Notes: generated from the sequence alone by a model not told the origin. Numbered from the stretch's first letter, positions 1 to 12,776 are shown. The stretch is 64,000 nt of DNA from Siphonodentalium dalli (GCA_032622095.1 CP136061.1:132130087-132194086); one strand, 5' to 3'. Program-made: numbers and translations.

Positions 1-151
1 AGCAGAATGCTACATTCCTCCAATCAGCATGACACCTGAATACTAACTTAATAGTTTCACACACTGAATAAGTCCTTAATATGTCTTTAACAATGGGAAT
101 TTAACATGCTATGCATGATTAAGTTAACACATATAATTGATAAGCTACATA

Positions 152-364
152 AAGTAATGCCCTAAATAATCGACTCCTTAACAACAGCAGAATTATGGGT
201 AATTTTTCAGGGTTCAGTCAGAAATATGGCTTGTTGCCATTAATCGGAAAGCTCTCACTGAGTGCTTTTCGATGAATGGCAACAAGCCATATTTCCGACT
301 AAATCCTGAAAAATTACCAGCAATTCTGCTGAGGTTAAAGAGTCAATTATTTAAGGCATTAGTG
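152..364. mobile_element. Tc1/mariner-type palindromic MITE, copy 1 (family T)
   Basis: The whole element folds back on itself. The left arm reads outward-in from a degenerate form of CAGTAATGCCCTAA and the right arm is its reverse complement, meeting near 250 at a short loop. At least eleven other copies occur in this window. Better copies start CAGTAATGCCC and end GGGCATTACTG between TA dinucleotides, the signature of Tc1/mariner insertion. No coding capacity, so it must be non-autonomous. This copy is diverged at both tips. Superfamily assignment rests on the TA site and CAGT tip only. Confidence 0.8.
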
Positions 365-699
365 TACTATGATACAGATACCAACACTTAACTAGTAATC
401 AACAGAAAACCCACTTCAAATTTTCGGGTTAAAAAATGTTGAACTGGACATTGAAAGCGGAACCGGATTGTATCGATTGCAGCCTGTGTAGTATTAGAAC
501 TATTAAAATGAAAGTGTCAATGACACTGAAGCTCAACTTAGGTAGGGGAATAATTTAATGGTTGACAGTAAATGGAGGAATAGGAAAGGTGCTAATTGAA
601 ATGTCTAAGTAAGACTAGATGTACATGTCAATATCAACATTCATGACAGGTTTCATAATGATCGGATCAGGGATGTGGTGATTATGGTGTGCCAAAGGA

Positions 700-3243
700 T
701 TTATTGATGCAAAGAGTAAATTCTAAAATGGCCACCGGCAGCCTTGTTTTTTTCCGAATTGCCCCAAAATGACCTGTTCCCATCTACAGCCTTTACAAAT
801 CTCATAATGATCTGATCAAAGGTACGACCTGTAGCCTGTGCCAATGGATTTAGTCATGCAAAGAGTAAAATCCAAGATGGCTGCTGGCGGCCATGTTTTT
901 CGGCTGAACGACCCCAAAATGACTCGTTTCCCATCTACATGTCATTGTTAACATCCATGACAAATTTCATGAAGTTCTGACAAAAGCTACAACCTGTAGC
1001 CCGCACCAAAGAATTTAGTCATGCAAAGAGTAAAATCCAAGATGGCTGCTGGCGGCCATGTTTTTTGGCTGAACGACCCCAAAATCACTCGTTCCCATCT
1101 ACATGTCAATATTAATATCCATGACAAATTTCATGATGATCAGACGAACAGCACGACCTGTAGCCTGCGCCAATGGATTGAATTTTGAAATCCAAGATGG
1201 CCACCAGCGGCCATATTTTTGCCAGATGACCCCAAAATGACTCGTTCCCATCTACATGTCAATATCAACATTCATGACAAATTTCATAAAGATCAGACCA
1301 AAGGTACGACCTGTATCCCGCGCCAAAGGATTTAGTCATGCAAAGAGTAAAATCCAAGATGGCTGCTGGCGGCCATGTTTTTTGGCCGAACGACCCCAAA
1401 ATCACTCGTTCCCATCTACATGTCATTGTTAACATCCATGACAAATTTCATGCAGTTCTGACCAAAGCTACAACATGTAGCCCGCGCCAAAGAATTTAGT
1501 CATACAAAGAGTAAAATCCAAGATGGCTGCTGGTGGCCATGTTTTTTGGCTGAACAACCCCAAAATCACTTGTTCCCATCTACATGTCAATATTAACATC
1601 CATGACAAATTTCATGATGATCAGACGAACAGCACGACCTGTAGCCCGCGCCAACGGATTGAATTTTGAAATCCAAGATGGCCACCAGCGGCCATGTTTT
1701 TTGGCCAGATGACCCCAAAATGAGGCGTTCCCATCTACATGTCAATGTCAATATTCATGACAAATTTCATAAAGATCAGATCAAAGGTATGACCTGTATC
1801 CCGCGCCAAAGGATTTAGTCATGCAAAGAGTAAAATCCAAGATGGCTGCTGGTGGCCATGTTTTTTAGACGAATGACCCAAAAATCACTCGTTCCCATCT
1901 ACATGTCATTGTTAACATCCATGACAAATTTCATGAAGTTCCGACCAAAACTACGACCTGTAGCCCGCGCCAAAGGATTTAGTCATGCAAAGAGTAAAAT
2001 CCAAGATGGTTGCTGGCGGCCATGTTTTTTGGCCAAATGACCCCAAAATGACTCGTTCCCATCTACATGTAAATGTTAACATCCATGACAAATTTTATGA
2101 TGATCAGACGAACAGCACGACCTGTAGCTCGCGCCAACGGATTGAATTTTGAAATCCAAGATGGCCACCAGCGGCCATGTTTTTTGGCCAGATGACCCCA
2201 AAATGACTCGTTCCCATCTACATGTCAATGTCAATATTCATGACAAATTTCATAAAGATCAGATCAAAGGTATGACCTGTATCCCGCGCCAAAGGATTTA
2301 GTCATGCAAAGAGTAAAATCCAAGATGGCTGCTGGCGGCCATGTTGTTTAGACGAATGACCCAAAAATCACTCGTTCCCATCTACATGTCATTGTTAACA
2401 TCCATGACAAATTTCATGAAGTTCCGACCAAAACTACGACCTGTAGCCCGCGCCAAAGGATTTAGTCATGCAAAGAGTAAAATCCAAGATGGTTGCTGGC
2501 GGCCATGTTTTTTGGCCAAATGACCCCAAAATGACTCGTTTCCATCTACATGTAAATGTTAACATCCATGACAAATTTTATGATGATCAGATAAGCAGTA
2601 CGACCTGTAACCCGCGCCAATGGATTGAATTTTGAAATCCAAGATGGCCACTGGCGGCCATGTTTTTTTGTCGAATGACCCCAAAATGACTCGTTCCCAT
2701 CTACATGTCATTTTTAACATCCATGACAAATTTCATTAAGATCTGACCAAAGCTATGACCTGTAGCCCGCACCAAAGAATTTAGTCATACAAAGAGTAAA
2801 ATCCAAGATGGCTGCTGGCGGCCATGTTTTTTGGCTGAACGACCCCAAAATCACTTGTTCCCATCTACATGTCAATATTAACATCCATGACAAATTTCAT
2901 GATGATCAGACGAACAGCACGACCTGTAGCCCGCGCCAACGGATTGAATTTTGAAATCCAAGATGGCCCCCAGCGGCCATGTTTTTTGGCCAGATGACCC
3001 CAAAATGACTCGTTCCCATCTACATGTCAATGTCAATATTCATGACAAATTTCATAAAGATCAGATCAAAGGTATGACCTGTATCCCGCGCCAAAGGATT
3101 TAGTCATGCAAAGAGTAAAATCCAAGATGGCTGCTGGCGGCCATGTTTTTTAGACGAATGACCCCAAAATGACTCGTTCCCATCTACATGTAAATGTTAA
3201 CATCCATGACAAATTTTATGATGATCAGATAAGCAGTACGACC
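700..3243 (+). repeat. ~160-bp satellite array with 483-bp trimeric higher-order repeat
   Basis: The landmark TCCAAGATGG recurs at 871, 1036, 1191, 1353, 1517, 1672, 1836, 2000, 2155, 2319, 2483, 2638, 2802, 2957 and 3121. Spacings are about 164, 164 and 155 repeating from 1353 to 2638, giving a 483-bp higher-order unit; 2319 is an almost exact copy of 1836. The ~155-bp monomers lack the TTTAGTCATGCAAAGAGTAA segment and have GGATTGAATTTTGAAA instead. The short ORFs at 1858-2040 and 2341-2523 are by-products of this periodicity and are not genes. Confidence 0.9.
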
Positions 3244-3247
3244 TGTA

Positions 3248-3698
3248 GGTTACACTGGTGTAAATAAGGTTCCGAGTGACATCTAGCGGATGCGGGAGGA
3301 ATATATAGGAGAGAATAAAATAGACACTGGGCCCTGATTGGTCAATAGCCTTGTGTGCTTTTCACATAAAAAAATCATCACACCTCTTCCCTATGATTTC
3401 CCATAGGTAAAATAACCATTGGCACAGGAATTAACCCTTTGTAGTGAAGTTTGAATATTTTGGTGTGGTCTAAAATATGACTGTATTTTTTTATGCGGTT
3501 CTGACACTAGTTACGAAAACATAAGATTTAAAGGCGAATTCCCTGCTAGACAGACATGATTTTTTTGTGTAAAAAGTTTCCCAAAATGTCAATTTTTCAG
3601 ATTTAAAGAAAATTTTGGACCCAACATTTATATTGCCAACACTATACGCTAAAACGTTAGCACTGAGGCCTATGGGAAACATTTACACCAGTGTAACC
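3248..3698. repeat. 451-bp inverted-repeat module M, copy 1
   Basis: Bounded by GGTTACACTGGTGTAAAT and its reverse complement (perfect 18-bp arms), this is itself a MITE-like unit. A 63-codon minus-strand ORF (3491-3682) recurs in every copy, but the copies are nearly identical DNA, so its persistence is no evidence of selection. The right flank inside the array reads TAAAGGG. Confidence 0.8.
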
Positions 3699-4600
3699 TA
3701 AAGGGAAAAAATAGCTTTTTATCATTTTTGATTCCTGGGAGTCACTTTAAAGCATTTTAATGCATTTTACAGAGCCTGGTCTTTCAGTCCAATGAATATC
3801 TCATGCTTGGTGTGGCTATTCTTGCTGATGATGTCTTCTTTCACTTACATCAGCCAAAAAAATAGTAAGATTTTTCATAAAAAATGCCAATTTTTCAAGG
3901 TATTTTCAAAAAATTTCAAGGTGGTAATAGTCACATGATAATGCAAATGACCCATAACATGAGCATGTCAACGACACATATATCAATTGTTATAAGAACC
4001 TAATCTAACAAGTATTTTGGATTTTATAGCCAGTGATATACAGATATATATCATAAAAGTGTGTCATTTCCACTGGTGGGTATGGTCATTTGAAGGTTAA
4101 TAGCACTAAAACTTGGACACATTTAAGAAAATGCTTCAGCAATTCAAAGAGAGCATATCTTTATTCAACTAATTCAATATACACCCACATCCAGTTATCT
4201 TGGATCACCCTTGCAGACCTGAAAATGTCATATTTTATTCTTCAATGTGCTGATAAAGTCATGCGCTTGATGCTCAGCTGATCAGATCTGGACTCAATGA
4301 CCTCACATCACCAGAAGTTCTCTCATGGAAAGAATATTGTACAGTCTTCCATAGCTGATCCAAGTTTGCAACACCAGACCCCTAAAACTGAGTGAAAATG
4401 GGGCCTGAACATGACTGGTGGTGGAAAATTGTGCCTTTTTGATGAATAATTTGTTAAAGGGGGTGGGGTTAAATTGTGTGTGATAAATAAAGAACCATAG
4501 GGGTGATATTGTTTTTGAACACATTTTTTCCATTGATGGGCAATTCTGAAGAAATGTAGGGAGTTACAATTATTCCGCGAAAAAGCGGGCTATCGCTTTA
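3699..4600. repeat. Spacer S of the 1.35-kb tandem unit (also 5052-5957 and 6409-7310)
   Basis: About 0.9 kb between modules, repeated three times with only a few differences: a 4-bp ATGC insertion near 5535, C/T near 5203 versus 3850, A/C near 6623. It ends in a small structured stretch around 4576-4600, with CCGC-GAAAAA-GCGG and AAAGCG-GGCTAT-CGCTTT stem-loops directly before the next module. ORFs of 63 and 76 codons (4090-4281 plus, 4303-4533 minus) look unlike any known protein. The ATGC insertion removes the plus-strand ORF from the second copy. Confidence 0.75.
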
Positions 4601-5051
4601 GGTTACACTGGTGTAAATAAGGTTCCGAGTGACATCTAGCGGATGCGGGAGGAATATATAGGAGAGAATAAAATAGACACTGGGCCCTGATTGGTCAATA
4701 GCCTTGTGTGCTTTTCACATAAAAAAATCATCACACCTCTTCCCTATGATTTCCCATAGGTAAAATAACCATTGGCACAGGAATTAACCCTTTGTAGTGA
4801 AGTTTGAATATTTTGGTGTGGTCTAAAATATGACTGTATTTTTTTATGCGGTTCTGACACTAGTTACGAAAACATAAGATTTAAAGGCGAATTCCCTGCT
4901 AGACAGACATGATTTTTTTGTGTAAAAAGTTTCCCAAAATGTCAATTTTTCAGATTTAAAGAAAATTTTGGACCCAACATTTATATTGCCAACACTATAC
5001 GCTAAAACGTTAGCACTGAGGCCTATGGGAAACATTTACACCAGTGTAACC
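4601..5051. repeat. 451-bp inverted-repeat module M, copy 2
   Basis: Same length and tips as copy 1. Its flanks are TTTA on the left and TAAA on the right, so the inverted symmetry extends 4 bp beyond the arms seen at the outer array edges. Confidence 0.8.
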
Positions 5052-5957
5052 TAAAGGGAAAAAATAGCTTTTTATCATTTTTGATTCCTGGGAGTCACTT
5101 TAAAGCATTTTAATGCATTTTACAGAGCCTGGTCTTTCAGTCCAATGAATATCTCATGCTTGGTGTGGCTATTCTTGCTGATGATGTCTTCTTTCACTTA
5201 CATTAGCCAAAAAAATAGTAAGATTTTTCATAAAAAATGCCAATTTTTCAAGGTATTTTCAAAAAATTTCAAGGTGGTAATAGTCACATGATAATGCAAA
5301 TGACCCATAACATGAGCATGTCAACGACACATATATCAATTGTTATAAGAACCTAATCTAACAAGTATTTTGGATTTTATAGCCAGTGATATACAGATAT
5401 ATATCATAAAAGTGTGTCATTTCCACTGGTGGGTATGGTCATTTGAAGGTTAATAGCACTAAAACTTGGACACATTTAAGAAAATGCTTCAGCAATTCAA
5501 AGAGAGCATATCTTTATTCAACTAATTCAATATACATGCACCCACATCCAGTTATCTTGGATCACCCTTGCAGACCTGAAAATGTCATATTTTATTCTTC
5601 AATGTGCTGATAAAGTCATGCGCTTGATGCTCAGCTGATCAGATCTGGACTCAATGACCTCACATCACCAGAAGTTCTCTCATGGAAAGAATATTGTACA
5701 GTCTTCCATAGCTGATCCAAGTTTGCAACACCAGACCCCTAAAACTGAGTGAAAATGGGGCCTGAACATGACTGGTGGTGGAAAATTGTGCCTTTTTGAT
5801 GAATAATTTGTTAAAGGGGGTGGGGTTAAATTGTGTGTGATAAATAAAGAACCATAGGGGTGATATTGTTTTTGAACACATTTTTTCCATTGATGGGCAA
5901 TTCTGAAGAAATGTAGGGAGTTACAATTATTCCGCGAAAAAGCGGGCTATCGCTTTA

Positions 5958-6408
5958 GGTTACACTGGTGTAAATAAGGTTCCGAGTGACATCTAGCGGA
6001 TGCGGGAGGAATATATAGGAGAGAATAAAATAGACACTGGGCCCTGATTGGTCAATAGCCTTGTGTGCTTTTCACATAAAAAAATCATCACACCTCTTCC
6101 CTATGATTTCCCATAGGTAAAATAACCATTGGCACAGGAATTAACCCTTTGTAGTGAAGTTTGAATATTTTGGTGTGGTCTAAAATATGACTGTATTTTT
6201 TTATGCGGTTCTGACACTAGTTACGAAAACATAAGATTTAAAGGCGAATTCCCTGCTAGACAGACATGATTTTTTTGTGTAAAAAGTTTCCCAAAATGTC
6301 AATTTTTCAGATTTAAAGAAAATTTTGGACCCAACATTTATATTGCCAACACTATACGCTAAAACGTTAGCACTGAGGCCTATGGGAAACATTTACACCA
6401 GTGTAACC
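5958..6408. repeat. 451-bp inverted-repeat module M, copy 3
   Basis: Essentially identical to copies 1 and 2, again flanked by TTTA and TAAA. Confidence 0.8.
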
Positions 6409-7310
6409 TAAAGGGAAAAAATAGCTTTTTATCATTTTTGATTCCTGGGAGTCACTTTAAAGCATTTTAATGCATTTTACAGAGCCTGGTCTTTCAGTCC
6501 AATGAATATCTCATGCTTGGTGTGGCTATTCTTGCTGATGATGTCTTCTTTCACTTACATCAGCCAAAAAAATAGTAAGATTTTTCATAAAAAATGCCAA
6601 TTTTTCAAGGTATTTTCAAAAACTTTCAAGGTGGTAATAGTCACATGATAATGCAAATGACCCATAACATGAGCATGTCAACGACACATATATCAATTGT
6701 TATAAGAACCTAATCTAACAAGTATTTTGGATTTTATAGCCAGTGATATACAGATATATATCATAAAAGTGTGTCATTTCCACTGGTGGGTATGGTCATT
6801 TGAAGGTTAATAGCACTAAAACTTGGACACATTTAAGAAAATGCTTCAGCAATTCAAAGAGAGCATATCTTTATTCAACTAATTCAATATACACCCACAT
6901 CCAGTTATCTTGGATCACCCTTGCAGACCTGAAAATGTCATATTTTATTCTTCAATGTGCTGATAAAGTCATGCGCTTGATGCTCAGCTGATCAGATCTG
7001 GACTCAATGACCTCACATCACCAGAAGTTCTCTCATGGAAAGAATATTGTACAGTCTTCCATAGCTGATCCAAGTTTGCAACACCAGACCCCTAAAACTG
7101 AGTGAAAATGGGGCCTGAACATGACTGGTGGTGGAAAATTGTGCCTTTTTGATGAATAATTTGTTAAAGGGGGTGGGGTTAAATTGTGTGTGATAAATAA
7201 AGAACCATAGGGGTGATATTGTTTTTGAACACATTTTTTCCATTGATGGGCAATTCTGAAGAAATGTAGGGGGTTACAATTATTCCGCGAAAAAGCGGGC
7301 TATCGCTTTA

Positions 7311-7761
7311 GGTTACACTGGTGTAAATAAGGTTCCGAGTGACATCTAGCGGATGCGGGAGGAATATATAGGAGAGAATAAAATAGACACTGGGCCCTGA
7401 TTGGTCAATAGCCTTGTGTGCTTTTCACATAAAAAAATCATCACACCTCTTCCCTATGATTTCCCATAGGTAAAATAACCATTGGCACAGGAATTAACCC
7501 TTTGTAGTGAAGTTTGAATATTTTGGTGTGGTCTAAAATATGACTGTATTTTTTTATGCGGTTCTGACACTAGTTACGAAAACATAAGATTTAAAGGCGA
7601 ATTCCCTGCTAGACAGACATGATTTTTTTGTGTAAAAAGTTTCCCAAAATGTCAATTTTTCAGATTTAAAGAAAATTTTGGACCCAACATTTATATTGCC
7701 AACACTATACGCTAAAACGTTAGCACTGAGGCCTATGGGAAACATTTACACCAGTGTAACC
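7311..7761. repeat. 451-bp inverted-repeat module M, copy 4 (right end of insertion)
   Basis: This terminal module has no following spacer. Its right tip GTGTAACC is followed directly by TGTA and the resumed satellite, which fixes the right boundary of the insertion. Confidence 0.85.
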
Positions 7762-7765
7762 TGTA

Positions 7766-8244
7766 GCCCGCGCCAATGGATTGAATTTTGAAATCCAAGA
7801 TGGCCACTGGCGGCCATGTTTTTTTACCGAATGACCCCAAAATGACTCGTGCCCATCTATATGTCATTTTTAACATCCATGACAAATTTCATTAAGATCT
7901 GACCAAAGCTATGACCTGTAGCCCGCGCCAAAGGATTTAGTCATGCAAAGAGTAAAATCCAAGATGGCTGCTGGCGGCCATGTTTTTTGGCCAAATGACC
8001 CCAAAATGACTCGTTCCCATCTACATGTAAATGTTAACATCCATGACAAATTTCATGATGATCAGATAAGCAGTACGACCTGTAGCCCACGCCAATGGAT
8101 TGAATTTTGAAATCCAAGATGGCCACTGGCAGCCATGTTTTTTTGCCGAATGACCCCAAAATGACTCGTTCCCATCTACATGTCAATGTCAACATTCATG
8201 ACAAATATCATAAAGATCAGACCAAAGGTACGACCTGTAGCCCG
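7766..8244 (+). repeat. Satellite array resumed after the insertion
   Basis: The monomer broken at 3247 continues here in register. Further TCCAAGATGG landmarks follow near 7794, 7948 and 8116, then the array leads into the unique right end of the element. Confidence 0.85.
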
Positions 8245-8313
8245 CGCCAAAGGAAATTGTTGACGGACACACGCACACACGGACGACGGACGCCAAACCA
8301 TGGCAATAGCTAA

Positions 8314-11300
8314 AAAACAGTGAAACATCTTGAGTTTGTGCAATTATAAAATACCACACAAGAAAGCTCAAAAACATGAAATCAGGCAAAATCCTGAAAA
8401 TGATATCCCTGTTTATTTTCACGTGCTTAAAGAGAAAGGGAGAAAACGTCTCAAAAGTTAGATAACAGAACAAGGTAGAATTTTTCGGAGAACTAAATAC
8501 TATTTGTTATATAATACATAAATATTCTTAAGCATCTGTTAGGGAGTAACGTTTGTTTGGGAATTAGGTGAGCGGCCAGGACCCAAAAATGGCCGTATTT
8601 AAGGAGTTTTATATACCTATGGTACTTAAGCGATTTTTATATGTCATATGAAAGGTTAGATTATATGCTACAAGATAGGCCCTGTCAAAAAATTTGAAAG
8701 TGGTGCGGTAACCATGGAAACGGTGAGCCGACTTTCGTGAAATTAGCAATAATTGTAGACACTATCACAATAAAATACAGTTCATGTTATACTGTTCCAC
8801 TAGAATGAGGACCAAATGTGTGTTGTATTACGACAGGCTCATTTTCCAAACTACCCTGTGCATTCAAACTTCATTCGCTTCTCTTTTTTATGTTTTTCTG
8901 AAATATTTCGTCATTTTCGTGTGATTTAAGTGATTTAAGTGTTTTGTTTTGGGGAAACTGGTGAAAATTGGAATGACATTCCTTTGTAAGAATGACAGTT
9001 TATCTATCAGAATGTAATGTTATTTGAATTCACAGAAATGACAGCATGGAATGTGTGGGAAGTATTTTTTTAGCAATTCTGAGCTAATGATGTAATGACG
9101 TTGGCATTACGTGAAGGTTCAAACACCTTGTTGAAACCGGATGGAGTATTATAATCACATAGTGGAGCAGCAGAGAAAAAGGGCCTTATTTTTTTACTAG
9201 TTGAATCATGTCGCCAACCACCAAGACTTATTATATATCAAATTGTTTGCACGGATATGGGGAATATGAAAACTGAGTTAGCCAGAAGCCTAAATCTGTG
9301 CGAACAGAGATTTTTTGGGAAAACCACTGTTGTGTATATATATATTTCTGGAGGATGGCGCTCGTTGTGTGTCAAATGACATCGTCACTCAGGCACCGTT
9401 CTCCAAACACCAGCTTATTTTAACAGCTTCCCGTAACATCACCATCTTCATATTTATTAACAGCTGTTTACCAAGGAGTGTGGCTCCTGTGAGTTTCGTA
9501 TCGTGTTGACAGATCCCCTGCGCACCAACATTGTTGACTGATATCATAAACTGGTATGTAATCTTAATGTATGTACACTTGCGTCACAATAACTAGGTGC
9601 AACTGCATTCCATATAAATACGATATGCAGTTCATTGTCAAATTTCAGATGATATGCGTGAGTGCATCAACCGTTAATATAAAGTCATTGTTTGGAGAAT
9701 AATGTATTCTGCCAAGAGACGCCAACAATATGTGATATTTCGGCATTAGTTTATTATTGAGATTGTGGTGTATATGGGGCTTTCATTTCAAGCAATGAAT
9801 AAAGTCAGGGGATCAAATTGTTCTCTGGTCACCGGTGGTTTCACCATTTTGAGGTATATGGGTGTTCCATTATGGTGTCAGTTACGACCTGACGTGTCGT
9901 ATTTGGGTGCAACACCATCTACAGATAAAACTGCGCAGTTGGTAGGATGGAGTGTTAGTGTGGGTTCGTTATGTAAAACATTTTCGGTCAGAAATCCAAA
10001 ACGGCGCACATACGTCCATGGACTGATCAAATAGGCGCGATACATATCACATAATTATTTAACATTACTGAAACTACATACTAGCGGACCCACCATATAA
10101 ATTCGTCGTCGTCAGGGGCATGATGAAATTATCCTGAATGGGGGGAGGTGCCCATGTAAGAAAATCCGATTGCATCACACTAGTCATCAATGGATACCCA
10201 ATGTTCAGCCCCTCTCGGATCCCCATATTTCATAAGTAATGAAATTATATGGATATTCTTTGCACCATGCAGCCCTCGTTTCTTAAATTGGACCACAATT
10301 AATCCTCATGTTTCGACTAATCAGGCCAAACCATATGAACTACAATACATTTTATTCTAACACACCTCTTTGGGTCGGAATTTCCCAGTTGGGACTTTAA
10401 CAAGTATTTTGAGGTTTCCCATAACAAATCCAAGATTACAGTCTATTCGAAAGTTAAAAATAAAAATTCAAAATTCAAAATAAAAATTCAAAATTCAAAA
10501 TAAAATTCAAAATTCGACAAGTTTAAACTCTGAAATTTCCTACTGAAGGCTGCTGGAGGGTCGGAAGTTCCTACTATTAGTATGGTTGTTTACCAAATGG
10601 GGGTGGGGTACAAACGCCATATCGCCACATCCATGTTCGTATATATACATATACGATCTCGATTGTAGGTGTGTGTAAAGAGGCGTTAGCGAAGTAGTGT
10701 GGTCGTTGAAGCATTGCACCTATAACAAATTGATAATAAGTTGTTTTGGGGTATTTCTTTCTGGGAACAACATATCCAAAATCCTCTGAAATCCACTTTG
10801 TGGAACATTTTCCAGAGATCATTGAAAAAAATGTCCTATTTATGGCTTTTTTGTAACATGTTCCATTTCTGAAGGAATATACACTTCAATGACATTTAAA
10901 TTTAAGTTATAAATATGGCAGAAAAATGTAACAAAAACAGATTATTATAGTTGTCATGACTGACATGTCATTCCGTGTACCATTAGATTGTCACAATCCA
11001 AAGAGTCGGACAAATGGGAGACCGGAAGTGGTACATTTTGGCCAATTTTCGCCAAATTTCACTGGATCGTTTTCATTTATAAGAAAAATAATGTGTTAAA
11101 TGGCCGAAATACATTAATATGCACTAAAAGTGAAACGCTATGCAATCAAACATCAACAATTCATAGGAATGTCTAGATGTGTTCCAGATATTTTATGATG
11201 TGCAGACGCTGATGCACAGTGTTGATGACCGGTGATGGAAATTGCTACAAGCATTTGTGTTCAGGATTTTGCCATTTGAACGTTCAATATTGTGTCACAA

Positions 11301-12677
11301 ATCATTGCAAACAAGTATATGAATTCAAGTATCTAATATTCCCTTCAATTTATCAAGTAGTTTATGCGCCTAAGCTGACAGAACGTACCCAAAAACATCG
11401 CTAACATTGGAGTATACGACCTTAAATGACTAAAATATAAAAATTAGTCGCACCGATTCTGATAGACGGGTACTATATGAGTTCAAATCTGCAAAATTCC
11501 CATCAATTTGTCAAGCAGTTTGTGCGCCTGAGCGGTCGCAGCACTTTAGGTCTTGTGGGAGATCGTCTGAGTTGATAGACATGCAAATAATTCACTGATT
11601 GGCTTGATGCACTGAGGCATTGATAGTCACATTAATGTTGAGACAATTGCTCGCTCTTTTTCCATACACATGATGATCCAGACTTTAGTTAGGTCAGGAC
11701 AAGTTTATTTATTTAAGTTTTATATTTTTCGAAGCTTCTTTCCGAAGGGTGTCGGGAAGGATTTATTTCACCCCACCGTCCCATATGGCAACATGTCATA
11801 GCTTAATATCATCTCCTCTGAGGCTCATATGAGGTCCTTAACCATTAAAGAAGGTCTATCTCTTCCTGTAACAAGTTATATATTTATTCCTTGGTGTAAT
11901 ATAATATACATGTGAATCTAAGACCCCTGCCATTAAACGCTTCAATCGATTAATATGGATTATACATGTATTTCGAATAATTTATTGCATAAACATGTGC
12001 GATCGTTTATCTAATGACCAGTAGTGGTTATTTTTAACAAATACCATCAATTATATTGTGTACGTTTGTCATAACTAAACGTTAATTAGACTCAGTATCG
12101 CTATGGAATAAAACAATACAAAAACTAAAACTGGGACATTTGACGTTTGAAACGTAGCAATGGAAGAACTCTAATATTTTGGTATCGCCTGAACGGTGTA
12201 TATATGTCTATCTTGATAATCGAATTAGATAAGAAAATATTTGAAATAAAAAATATGAAGTACTGATCGTGCATCTATACCCTGACAATTCTTGAAAACT
12301 CTCCTTTTATAAACCCCAACCTTAATGCGTAACAATCACGAACCGTGGTGTCACTAATTTGCAGTATTATTGATTTTAGTTTGCAACTAAAATGCGTTGA
12401 GCATAAATGGTGTTATGACTGAGATAAAACAATTCTAAGTATATGTAAGGTTCCTATTGGTCCATTTCTAAAAAATAAACAAGCTTCATTCCGCTCTCCG
12501 TCAACGGAGTCCCACAATTTAACCAGCAAAATAACGGGACATTAACAGCTCCCACCAGGAGTGGGTTTACCGTTCCAAAACTTAATTTGAAGTTTAATAA
12601 ATATGGTGATAGCCAAACAATCCTAGTTCATAATGAATTTAAGTATATAAATATAAATAATAAATGCTTGATTCAAC
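8314..12677. other. Unassigned AT-rich sequence
   Basis: No supported gene. 8545-8790 matches 18880-19095 in inverted orientation (shared GGTGAGCGGC, GAAAGTGGTGCGGT and CATGGAAACGG), which looks like a decayed dispersed repeat. 10459-10514 is a short array of a ~20-bp AAATTCAAAA-type unit. 11311-11390 and 11466-11550 are a diverged direct pair sharing TTTATGCGCCTAAGC-like sequence. Open frames at 9315-9509, 9765-10034 and 10988-11176 show no recognisable domain and no splice or codon pattern that supports them. Confidence 0.5.
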
Positions 12678-12776
12678 GTGGTCATTGGGATTTTGACCGC
12701 GATAAAAATCCAGCAAACTCGTTCAGGGTTCTTGCAATTTGTTGAATGTTTCTCGCAGTCAAAATCCCATGACCAC
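12678..12776. repeat. 99-bp foldback
   Basis: GTGGTCATTGGGATTTTGAC at 12678-12697 is matched by its reverse complement at 12758-12776 with one base missing. The loop is ~60 bp. It is probably a tiny MITE or a relic; no second copy was seen. Confidence 0.6.

Larger units (their letters stand above)
3248..7761. mobile_element. 4.5-kb tandem composite inverted-repeat insertion in the satellite
   Basis: The insertion opens GGTTACACTGGTGTAAAT and closes with the reverse complement. It is flanked on both sides by TGTA (3244-3247 and 7762-7765). Removing it and one TGTA rebuilds a normal satellite monomer: the intact copy near 2600 reads straight through the same point. Inside are three near-identical tandem units (starting 3248, 4601, 5958; lengths 1353, 1357, 1353) plus a fourth copy of the 451-bp end module (7311-7761). 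The structure is M-S-M-S-M-S-M, where M is the module and S a ~0.9-kb spacer. No transposase is visible. Near-identity of the units means recent amplification, or an assembly effect. Confidence 0.85.
506..8313 (+). mobile_element. Satellite-cored dispersed element, copy A (interrupted)
   Basis: The left end (506-615) contains the hairpin AGTGTCAATGACACT followed by GCTCAACTTAGG. The same ~110-bp left end opens copy B at 38030. The core is a tandem array of ~155/164-bp monomers. The right end (8245-8313) is a GACGGACACACGCACAC-type stretch closing with CCATGGCAATAGCT, shared with copy B (to 39420) and, inverted, copy C (from 49311). Unique ends around a variable tandem core suggest a non-autonomous mobile element rather than centromeric satellite. 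It resembles the bivalve 'pearl' elements, which have ~160-bp core repeats; that identity is inferred. A 4.5-kb insertion splits the core at 3248-7761. Confidence 0.7.

Noticed and set aside
700-3243. CRISPR-like array
   Set aside because: Units of ~160 bp repeat throughout, with no short constant repeat alternating with unique spacers, in a eukaryotic context with no cas genes.
4576-4600. Helitron 3' end (hairpin before unit boundary)
   Set aside because: The stem-loops are short, the boundary does not end in CTRR, and the insertion has inverted repeats with a target duplication, unlike Helitrons.
3491-7745. Recurrent 63- and 76-codon ORFs in every 1.35-kb unit
   Set aside because: The units are near-identical DNA, so recurrence carries no selective information. 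The peptides show no domain, and one plus-strand ORF is lost in the second unit through a 4-bp insertion.
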